64,000 nt of DNA, from assembly GCA_020736575.1 (NCBI GenBank), contig JAGPYM010000006.1, forward strand, positions 868,001-932,000, written 5' to 3'. The position numbers were made by a program, and so were the translations under genes. This stretch comes from Thelonectria olida. Its lineage: Eukaryota > Ascomycota > Sordariomycetes > Hypocreales > Nectriaceae. Under the pieces are notes generated by a model. It saw only the letters and a program-made list of their open reading frames with translations, was not told where the DNA came from and ran no database searches. Of the stretch, positions 42,995 to 53,200 are shown in pieces (positions within the stretch are counted from its first letter, which is position 1; every line of letters begins with the position of its first letter).

Positions 42995-45900
42995 ATGATT
43001 GATTTACTTGTAGTTGTGATACAATACGAATGTAGGAGGTAGACAGGAATAGAGGCCCATGGAGGCAACGGACTTGACGGCGTTATCCGCGCGTCCGTAG
43101 TGTTTAACGCAAATCTTTGTGGGTATGAGTTGATGGGCCTAGTCGTCAGTGAACTTTTTGCGGGAAAATAGAACTGGGAAATAATCGACAGCGGGAAAAC
43201 TTGAGCATGTCGATCATGAGCCCGAAGCCGCGTTGGTTGGTGGGCAGTTGGGGGCTCACAGCCTTGGGCCTTGGCAATCAAGCAATCTTAGTATGGATCG
43301 TTGAGAGTCTTCGGAAGCCCGGATGAACAGGCATTTGCTCAGATTAAGGACAAATCTTAAAAGATTAAGAAAGAGCGTATTTGTGTCCATGACTCCATCA
43401 TTGGATGCGCTGAAGTGCTCTGTAGGATTCGGGTGGGGAGGACGGAAAGCGGCCCTTGTTTATGATCCGTTTTTGATCCCTGAAGAATAACGCCCATGAT
43501 CAACAGATGGGGAATGAGCTTGGCTCTTTTTCTGCGTTGCCGTTAGCTTGTCGTCCTGTGGATTCACGACACGCAAGCAAGCAAGGACTTGGATTGTGCA
43601 CTTGTGCAATGACAGTTGCATGTGAAGATCCACCGAGCTGGATGATCAGATGGGGGCTCGGAGCCGGGGAGTACAAGAGTGCGAGGCCAAGGAGGGGGAT
43701 CGAGATGGATGAAGAAGGATCGGGGAGGAGTCTCTGATCTCAGTCGGTTTGGGTTGCCGAGCCTGATGAACACGAGATGTGAGGTGGGAGATGATCTGAG
43801 AGAGATGCCATCCGCACGAAATAACTGGTTAGCTAGACCCCTGGTAGAATTTGCTAGACAAAGTTGAGATGAAGACCCTGTGTCAACGGTCAACGGCCAA
43901 GCTGTCTTGTTGTGCATAAACGTGAGGTTGGGAGTGCTTGAGTGGGCTGGTCTTGGTGTTGGCCACTTTTATGACCTACATACATACGGAGTACAGGACG
44001 CATCTGTGGAATCAGGCTTTTGCTGCGAGTAGTATTCGTAATTGCGATGAATCATGTCACCGCCCATTTCTCCTGACCACCTCTTTTTAGAGAAGGCAAC
44101 TAAGCATGATTTTGGCTTGTGAGAGTTGAAAGAAACGTGTTTCAGAGTACGTACGCCGAGCGGTTAGATATCTCCCAGCGCTGAAGAATGAGGAATGCCC
44201 TTTATCTTCCAGGTCTCTTTGTTAAGATTAGCAAGCTCCCGGCATGAAGTCAGGGGTCGCGCACATGGTGATGATAATTGGTGGTTGGTGGTTGCGGGCG
44301 CTGTCGTCGACATCTGAAACTGCGTCAATCGCAGCTGCCAGGATTGGTCGGCGATTTGCCAAGCTTCTCTCCCCTGACGTCGGTCGGGTTGTTCGACAGT
44401 CGACCGCTCTGTTAAGTTTTTAGTGCCGTCGGGTCGATGGCTTTTGATGGGAACCAGGAAATAGGGGTGCCCCTGTTGAGTAGGTACCTACCTTGGTAGC
44501 TCTCTGCCCCTGGAACGCCCTGAAAAGGTGTCATTCAACGGCCAAGGCAGGATTGGTGCGCATTGTCCGTTTCACAGTCTGAGGCTTTGGCAACACACTG
44601 AGTGGCCCTCCCAAAACGTAGGCCATTGCACAGTGACATATGACCGGGAATAGACAGTGCCTTGGTGCATCCATCCCGTGGCAGCTCGGGAATGCAGGGG
44701 AAGGCGCTCTGCTTCACACCATCCAGGGCTCTGAACATGGAAGTCGAAGCTCTTCCAAACCCGACCGTGTTTGTCCACATCAGAAAAAATTATCCACGAA
44801 AACAGCTTCAATTGCATCATATCTCTTGATCCCGGCCTTCGGGCTTGACAACACACACGCGTCGACTTTGTCAAATTGATGACAGACGGACGCCCACTGT
44901 CTACCTAGTGACGTCACTGGGGGTCCAGCAAAATTTCCTGTCGATGGCAACAACCCCAACGGGCGTGTCTTGAGGTGTTAGTGTTTCCTAATCCTGCAGG
45001 CGTCCGGTGGTTGATGCCTTTGATGGCAATGATTGACACCCTGAAATGGTTGATACGCATGGGCACATGGCGAAGGGCTTATCTTGGAGACGCTACGCGA
45101 ATTCGCCTCTGATACTGACAGCTTCGTGTGTGCGCGCGTCCTGTGTCTCGGGATTTGTGCCAGGAAGCTCAAGGCTGAATCCAACCACGCCCCCAGTCGA
45201 CGCAACCCTCGTTCCATGGACCCTTACACGAGCTCTCAAACTGCCCTCTGCCGCGATCGACCCAATGGCACCATTCATATTCGATGTGCCTCAGTCGTGG
45301 CGGTTTGGAGGCTCCGCGAGGGTGAGGGGTGGGCGACGGGTAAATGCTACGGTGACCCCTTCGGGTTTTCCACTTTGGGTGTTCCACGGTCCCACGATCC
45401 CACGGTTTCACGGCCCACTCGGTCGCAGCTCCATGATGTCTGTGGTCCTCAAGACCCGGCCGTATGCCCGGCGGCTTGTCTTGTCCTGGTCCGGCAGCTC
45501 CACTCGGTGCGTTTCTTTTCGGACCACCTCAAGGGCCCAACTCACGCACATCCATCCATCTTGGCTCTGAAGAAGTGGAGGGCAGGGGAGTGGAGGAACA
45601 GCAGAGATGAAGTCAAAAGATTCCTGGCAGCCAGGCAAGAAATGCAATGCGTCGAAGAAAGCTGTGGATACACCGATCCATTTTGCCATCCATTCCCTGC
45701 CCTCCAGCTCCAGGCTCCCCAGTTCCCTGAATCAAGTTTATCTGGACCCAGTCTTGTCTCTTGATCTGCCCCAGGGGTTGGTGTTGTGCGTTTTGTTAAA
45801 AAGATGGGAAGTCCCTGGTCACTCGCAACTTCTCTTTGCTTGTTCACCTTTTCGTTCGTTTCCCCAGGAAGGAGCTACACCTTGTTCATACAGGTTTCGC

Positions 45901-46166
45901 TGCCTACGCAATATCACAAGCTCAACCGGCCCAACGATATCTCGAGGACATCTCGTCGAGCGTCATTCACAAATCTCAAAGTCGGTTACGATTATGAAAT
46001 AGGACCCTCGAGTCCAGATCGTCAATGTCGTCACCAAACCCCCGGTGAATCACTCGTTTTCTTATCTCTTTCATCTTGCACGAGCTGTTGGAGTCACTCG
46101 CTCTCCAAGCTTCGCCGCATCTCTACTCAGCCATCCATTCAACCTTGGCTCAACTCATAGCCCAAC
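42995..46166. other. Gene-poor region of 3.2 kb
   Basis: No gene is recognised between glucosidase II and the MscS channel. The region has pyrimidine-rich stretches near its end, probably the promoter and long leader of the channel gene, and a perfect palindrome TAGGTACCTA at 44481-44490. The longest open frame (45084-45764) starts with TTG and has no domain features. Confidence 0.5.
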
Positions 46167-48683
46167 ATGGCGGGAACAACTGATCCTCCCCCTCCCAAGG
46201 AGGAGACTATACGATCCGAAAAGCAACCCGAGTTCAAGCAACCCGAGTTCTCAGAAAAGGTCAGCGATGACAAGCATTCGGCACCATCTCTCGATACCTT
46301 CAACACCCTGACGGCCAACCACGATACAAATGGTTCCATCTCTCCTTCGGGACAGCGTGCCAATGCTACTCGCTTTAACGACGACCTTGAACTTCTCCGC
46401 GTTGAGCGAGCCGTTTCTGCTGAAGCAGACTCCCACTCCAAACGCGCTCATAACATAGAACCCGAGGATGCCTTTAATCAGCCTATGCCGACCGAGACAT
46501 TCCACCCCGAGAAGAAGAGGGACAATGATGCCACCTTGATCAAGTTTTGGATCTTCCTTTCCAAATTTCCTCGCTTTCTTCGCTATATCGTGTATATGAT
46601 TCCTGGGGCCGCTATTCTTCTCATCCCGGTCCTGCTTGGCGCCCTCGCATTTGACAAACAGAATCGAGCTGTGGGTGGCACCGGAGGCGTGTACATCATG
46701 TGGTTTGGCATCTGGCTTGAAATTGTCTGGGGTTCACTGTGGGTGTCCAAGATGATCACCAGTGTCATTCCGTGGAGCTTCCAAACAACCGCCAAGCTGT
46801 TGGGTTCAACGACTCACAAGAAGTGGAGAGATGTCGGCGGACAGCTCGAGTTCTCCACGGCCCTCTTTCTTTGGATGCTTGCTGTCCTCATCTCCTTCAT
46901 GCCAACCATCAACGATCACCGGGTCCCTATCAACGACGATCAGAAGGACGATGCTAAGCAGAAATGGATTGGCATTGTTAACAAGGTTATCATCGCTCTC
47001 TTCACAATGTCCACGCTCAACTTTGTCGAGAAGATTCTCATTCAATGGATTGCTACGTCATTCCATCAAAGAACCTATGCCACTCGCATCGACAACAACA
47101 AGGCCGATATTCGACAGCTGGTGCAGCTCTTCGAGCATGCCAAGGCTCATAACGAAGAACAAGATTATTTCTGGCAGCGTGGAACCAGCGCTGGGGCTAG
47201 CGGTGCCCAGACTCCCATGCAGGCCCTGCAAGATAACGCTCGTCAAGCCTGGAGCAAGGTTGGACACGTTGCTGGCCGTGTAGGCAATGACTTGATTGGC
47301 CGCAAAGTCGACAACAACCACCCCCGAAAAGTCGTATCCGAGCTATTGAAGACAAGCTCCTCGGCTCACACTCTGGCTCGTTTCATCTACCGGAGCGTTG
47401 TGAAGCCGGATCGAGAACTTGTCTTCCTTGAAGATTTGCAGGCTGTTTTCACCGTCGAGGAGGAAGCCGAAGCTGCCTTTGCCATGTTCGATAAAGACAT
47501 GAATGGCGATATCTCATTGGAGGAGATGGAGGCTGTGTCCAACGAGATCCACCTCGAGAAGAAGGCCATCGCAGCTTCACTGAAGGATCTCGATTCAGTC
47601 ATTCAGAAGTTGGACAGAGTCTTCGTGTTTATCATCATCATCATCAGCATTGTTGTCTTCATTTCCATCCTTTCTGGATCTGCAGCAGCGGCCCTTGGCT
47701 CAGCAGGGACAGTGATACTAGGCCTTTCTTGGTTACTCCAGGCTACGGCCCAAGAGTTTCTCCAGTCTATCATCTTTGTCTTTGTCAAGCATCCATTCGA
47801 CGTTGGCGATCGGGTGACGGTGTACGGCTCTACTGGTGATTTGATGATGGGAGACGATTACTACGTCACGGAGATCTCTCTTCTCTACACCGAGTTTAAG
47901 AAGATGCAGGGCCACATCGTGCAAGCTCCCAACTCCCTGCTCAACACTCTTTTCATCCTCAACCAGCGAAGATCCAATGGCTTGGCTGACCCGATTCAGC
48001 TAAAGATGCGCTTTGGAACTCCTGGTCATGTTATCGAAGAACTCAAGACACGAATGCTCAACTTTTGCCTGGCCAACAAGCGCGACTACCAGCCCCGTAT
48101 CATTAGTGAGATGTGCACTCTGGAGGAGGTGCGCTCCTGCACGATGAACATCATCTTCTTTCACAAGAGCAACTATCAGAATGAATTGTTGCGACTGAAC
48201 CGCCATAATAAGTTTTGTACAGAGCTCATGGCGCAGATGGTTGATCTTGGTATCCAATCTCCTTACCGAATCGAGCCCGGTGGCAGCCGCGATCACCCTA
48301 TGTATTGGTCGGGCATGCAGCCGCCTCCGTATGGCAAGGAACAAACGCAGGACGTCCATCACGAGGCGCCACCTGTCTCTCGATCCTTCTCGAATTACTC
48401 AAATAACGCGGAACGGACGGAGCGGGCAGACCGAGGTTCCATGGATGCCGGTATGGGTGACTTCCAGGACGTATTTGAGAACCGCAAGGACCATCTCCAT
48501 GCACATCGGTTAGCGTCCATCAGGGAGAAGGACCACGCTGCCAGAGCCGAACAAGAATCGTCACCGCGAGCAAGTTCATCCGGCCTTGAGCGGGTTAGCA
48601 CCTCGACCGAAAGCCGGGCTCGTATCTTTGGTGGACGAATGCGAAGCAAATCCAAGCTTCCCAAACCAGGCGAGATTGTGTGA
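46167..48683 (+). CDS. EF-hand MscS-type mechanosensitive ion channel
   Basis: A single exon of 838 aa. A disordered, Ser/Glu-rich cytosolic N-tail of about 125 residues is followed by four predicted helices (about 138-162, 172-197, 228-248, 272-295). A canonical EF-hand loop lies near 442-453 (DKDMNGDISLEE), just before the pore-lining pair: a very hydrophobic helix (VFVFIIIIISIVVFISILSGS) and the MscS TM3-like helix (AAAALGSAGTVILGLSWLLQATAQEFLQSIIFVFVKHPFDVGDRV). The MscS beta domain and a Ser/Arg-rich tail close the protein. This is the fungal Msy1/Msy2 architecture of S. pombe, ER or plasma-membrane channels that control Ca2+ release under hypo-osmotic shock. The combination makes the assignment firm; the membrane of residence is not readable. 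Confidence 0.93.
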   Translation: MAGTTDPPPPKEETIRSEKQPEFKQPEFSEKVSDDKHSAPSLDTFNTLTANHDTNGSISPSGQRANATRFNDDLELLRVERAVSAEADSHSKRAHNIEPEDAFNQPMPTETFHPEKKRDNDATLIKFWIFLSKFPRFLRYIVYMIPGAAILLIPVLLGALAFDKQNRAVGGTGGVYIMWFGIWLEIVWGSLWVSKMITSVIPWSFQTTAKLLGSTTHKKWRDVGGQLEFSTALFLWMLAVLISFMPTINDHRVPINDDQKDDAKQKWIGIVNKVIIALFTMSTLNFVEKILIQWIATSFHQRTYATRIDNNKADIRQLVQLFEHAKAHNEEQDYFWQRGTSAGASGAQTPMQALQDNARQAWSKVGHVAGRVGNDLIGRKVDNNHPRKVVSELLKTSSSAHTLARFIYRSVVKPDRELVFLEDLQAVFTVEEEAEAAFAMFDKDMNGDISLEEMEAVSNEIHLEKKAIAASLKDLDSVIQKLDRVFVFIIIIISIVVFISILSGSAAAALGSAGTVILGLSWLLQATAQEFLQSIIFVFVKHPFDVGDRVTVYGSTGDLMMGDDYYVTEISLLYTEFKKMQGHIVQAPNSLLNTLFILNQRRSNGLADPIQLKMRFGTPGHVIEELKTRMLNFCLANKRDYQPRIISEMCTLEEVRSCTMNIIFFHKSNYQNELLRLNRHNKFCTELMAQMVDLGIQSPYRIEPGGSRDHPMYWSGMQPPPYGKEQTQDVHHEAPPVSRSFSNYSNNAERTERADRGSMDAGMGDFQDVFENRKDHLHAHRLASIREKDHAARAEQESSPRASSSGLERVSTSTESRARIFGGRMRSKSKLPKPGEIV

Positions 48684-50236
48684 AACACGTCTTGCCAAAA
48701 TAACGACCTGCTATGACCGCCTCAAAGTGCGAAATGCGCGATAGAATTGTTTTTGATACGTTTTCTTTCCTTTCTTTTTATTATGCACCATGTGCACCGA
48801 GACGAAAACATAGAAAATCATCTTGGAGGTGGACAAGGTATTTACTCATTTACTAATGGTCCTCTATCATCGGCAGTGATGCCTCTTTTTTATTTTTATT
48901 ATGTGAAGAGTACAGAACATGCGAGATTGGGCCTTGCAATGTCAATGGAGTTCTGAGGGGAATTTGCGAACCGCCATGGAGAAGGCGATGGAAAACATGT
49001 GGTCAATTTGAAGGAGCCTTGTGGACCAGAGTAGCACACAAATCAAATACATAGAGCAAGGATGCATCAATGACAGAGTTACAAACCAACCAAGCAAATA
49101 GACAAGCTGCCAGAGGTCCAAAACGTGGTAGGATTTGGAGACTGTGACACAGTTGGTTGTGAGTTCTGACGTGGGATGATCGGCATGCGAAGCACTGCCT
49201 CCAATTGCAGTGGCAGCCAGTTGACAGGCCCGAACGCAGGCTTGGATGAAACATGAGCAGGGGTTGACGATGGATGATGGAGAAGGGCAAGGGTTGGTCG
49301 GCGAGTGATGTAACGTGCTGGATCAGCCCTGCGATGTTGGTTGAAGACGACGGACAAAAGTGAAGCCATCTCAGGTGCATATCACGTACCAGTGATGAGG
49401 ATATGGGGAGATTTGGTGTGATATAGGAGACAATCGCAAATTCAATGGGACAATGGCACTATATGAATAGTTCCCGCGCGGGTTGGGGGGATGAAGGAGC
49501 CGAGATGCTGACAACGGGCGATCTAGAACCGCCTAGTTCGGGGTCCAGTGCTGCATCCTTCAATATTGCTTGGGAGTGGTGCGGCTGGATGGACTCAGCC
49601 TCAGCCATGGCTTGACGTTAGTGGGCAGTCTCCCGCCTTCGCGGCAAATGGAGGCAATCAGGCTGGAGAGAGCGCCAAGCCCAAGGCAGCTGGGGGTCCC
49701 AGAAGCTGAAGGATTCAACGAGCGCCAATTTTGACGTTGATTAATTTTCTTGTTAGTTCTGCTCCGGCGGCAGCAGGTAATTGCGGTGTGATTGAGTTGT
49801 GGTATGTTGCCCGTTTCGTGCCACTTTCTCCATCTCATCCAACAATCCACACCCTGCTCCCGGACTTTGCCCATCGTCGGCATCAGGTTTCAGGCACAAG
49901 CGCAGGTGACAGCTTCGACGACGTGGCCAACTCACGAGGGCCCCCTTCTTAGCTGTTGTCGTGACTCGCCTTCCTCATCGCCGGCCTATTTTGATTACTT
50001 CTTACTATCTATTTAATCTAATTCACCCCCTGATTCACCGAAGCTCCGAGTCCGAACAGCGGACGACAACCCGACGACAAAGGACCCGACGAGCCCAAAA
50101 CGATGCGGAGCTGCACGACACAATTCAATCACATTCAACCCTTGTGCAGTTACACCGAATAATTCAACGACCCATCTTTACCCCACGATTCGAACATTCC
50201 ATTCCTCCTCGTCCCTTGATTCAAAGAAGAACCACC
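48684..50236. other. Intergenic, no gene seen
   Basis: This region holds the 3' flank of the channel gene and the promoter and leader of the WW-domain gene. The WW frame is open from 49961, but its first ATG is at 50237. Confidence 0.55.
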
Positions 50237-53200
50237 ATGGCTGGCCTTCCTGAAGGCTGGGAATGGGATTACGATGGGAAGCGCTGGTTCTACAAATACA
50301 AACCCACCGGTCACATCCAATACCACTTCCCAAAAGAAGGCGATGAGTTCCCCGACTTCGTCGACGCGGCCGCCCCCGTGCCCGTACTTGCTCCCGAGGA
50401 GCGCCTCGAGTCACAGCAGCAGATCAAGCGCCAGACCAGCACCTCAAGGTCGGGCGGGGGCAGCAGCGGCTCCGGCTCAAATGCAGCTCCCGGGTGGAAG
50501 AGCCGCATGTCGGCGTCCGCCCGGCCCGTGAGTTCCGTCTGGGAGGACGACAACGACGGCGTCTTTCAGCCCGAGAACTTCATGTACCTTGGTCCCGGCA
50601 CATATACCGATGTGAGTCCTCTGGCCGAGGAGGAAGAGGAGGCAGCGAGGAGGGTTGTTGCTGGTGGCATCGAGGATCGAGTCGACGGCGCGACGCCGGG
50701 CAAGGGCGTTAGTCCGGTAGGCAGCGAGCGCACGACGCCGCTTGTCATCAAAGGCGTGCCTGTGCAGACCGAGTTTGCCATGGGCGACATGATGATGATG
50801 GCGGGAGACTCAATGTCGGGCCACATTGCCGTGCCACCCACGGTGCCTGAGGAGCCGATGGTCCCAATGATTGATAGCCGCGAGGTGCAGCGGGTCTTCG
50901 ACCCTATTGGCGTCATCGCCGAGATGCCTACCGACGACACGGCCGTCTCGCGCGCCGAGGTGGATCCAGAGCCTATCGAGATGGCCGACAATCTTGTCCT
51001 CGCTCCCATCGAAACAGCGGTGCCCGAAGGTTTCGCAGAGCTGGGGAGTAGTCCTGTGGAGCAGAAGATACATACGCAGGGCACGCTTGTCCAAGGAAAC
51101 GCAGCAAGAGATGGTATGAGAGCTCCTCGGCAGCAGCAGCACCAGCTGCAGCAAGGAGTGGTGCCACAACAAAGAATAGAAAGAAGAGCAACGGACACAG
51201 TAGTTGAAGGGGGAGCCGGAGGATATCAGCCGTATAAGCCTGGAGTCGCCACCAAACCAGACGTACTGTCACGAGGACCGGCACCGATGCGTGATGAAGA
51301 CTATGGGGACAAACGGAAGACGAACCTACAGCGCGAGCAATCGCTCATGATGAACACAAAGCCCAGTGGCTCTGGCCAAATTAACCACTCCAACATCCCA
51401 GCTGCCCTCGCACCGCCGAGGCAAACCTTCAATAAACCGGCCGCGGATGCGGGCCCGGTCGTGACGGGGCCGGACCCACCACCAAAAGTCCCTGTGCCGC
51501 CGGGGCAGGGCGGATTGGGTTATGTGCCGTCCGTATTAAAGGTTGCAAGAACGGGTTCTCCTCAGGGCGGCCCCCGGTCCCAGTCTCCAGGCAATATTGA
51601 GAATGGGCAGGGCCTGCAACAAGCCAACACGGGCGTCTCAAAATTCCCGTCTGTCCTGCGGCCAGCAGGAAGACAGAGCCAACAGCCACAGCAGCCACAG
51701 CCCCAAACGTTGAAGCCCAGTCAGGGACAGCACTTGGCACATGGTTACGTGCCTCCCAAACAAGGCCAGCATCCGGCTTCCATGACCCCGTCTCCCCTGA
51801 AGCAGCAGCAGCGACAGGAGCAGGATCCTCGCCTGGGTGTCAAGAGAGTAAACACTGTGCCAGACCAGGTCCCGTCACAGACGCCGGATCAACGTCCACA
51901 ACAGAGTATCCAGCAACATATGAACCTGCCGTACAATGGCCGCGTTCCCGGAGGCTCTTCAACGGTGCCGCCTCCACAAGCAGCGCCGTTTGCAGCTCCT
52001 CAGATCGAGCCCATTCGAAGATCTGATACTCAGCCACTGGGCGACATTGCTACAGCACCTATTGGGCAACCTATTCCTCGGCCACATACGACAGCTCCAT
52101 ATCCTCCTGATGAACCAAAGATAGTGCGGCAGAATACTGCTCCATATCCCCCAGATGATCCTAGGCCGCCGGTGCGACAAAATACAACCCCCTACCCCCC
52201 TGACGACCCAAGACCCATTCGACAGAACACTGCGCCTTATCCTCCCGATGAGCCGAAGCCGCTGCGTCGACAAAGCACTGCTCCGTATCCAGACGAGCCA
52301 CCGCCTGATCAGCAACCAGTATATAATCGTCGTCACTCGTCCGTTGTCAGTGACATGGTTTCGCCTCTCGACTCGCGGGGTAGCAGTGCTTCGCCCGGGT
52401 TTCCTCTCCAGACACCCTCTCCATTGGAGAGCGGTCGCCGGGCTTCGTCAAGCGCCTCGCTTGGTCAGACTTTCTCTCCGTCTCCGCTTTCTCAAGGCTC
52501 TGGTTCGTCTGGTCAGCCGCAAGGCTCGTACTTTCCGCCATCGCAGAACGTTGAGGGACAGGGTCATGCCGTTTCTGCGCAGAACAAGCTACGGAAGAAG
52601 TCCTTGGGCCGATCTGATTCGTCTAAGCGTGCTTCGTTGCCACCTGGACAGTCACCACTGTCTACTCCCTCGACGATGAATTCCGGATCGTTGCACCGCT
52701 CGCAGTCCCTCAAACAGACGTCTCAAGGTGCCGTCATTCCCCAACAACAGCCGCAGCCGCAGCCGCAGCCGCAACAGCTTCAGAAGCAGCTACCCATGCC
52801 CCCTCTACAGGAAGGAAGCTCTCCGCAGGGTCTAATGCGCATTGAGGAGCATGAAGAGACTTCGAATATGACGGTGAGTCGGTCTTCTAGTAGGAACACA
52901 CGACGCAGCTCGATGGCCTCTATTCAGCAGTCACCGCAGGGTAGTCGAAGGCAAAGTCTTCAGATGGCACCGGGAACGGAGGTGCGTGTTGACAGCCCAG
53001 TGCAAAGTGCTGTGCCTCCTGGATGGAATGGACAGGGGAGGATGCCTCAGCAGCAGATTGGCCAGACGCCTACTCAAGGCCAATTTCCTCCTCAGGGGCA
53101 TATTGTTCAAGGACAGATGGCACCCTCAGGACAAGAGCCCATTCAGCCGCTGGCACCTTTGAAGATGAAGGCTTCGACACAGGGACAAGCACCTCCGGGG

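Noticed and set aside
44154..44180. GCCGAGCGGTTAGAT resembling the D-arm of a Ser/Leu tRNA
   Set aside because: No T-arm or acceptor stem follows within tRNA distance.
45084..45764. 226-codon open frame on the plus strand in the gap before the MscS gene
   Set aside because: It begins at TTG, shows no domain, and overlapping frames on both strands are equally open; typical of GC-rich non-coding sequence.
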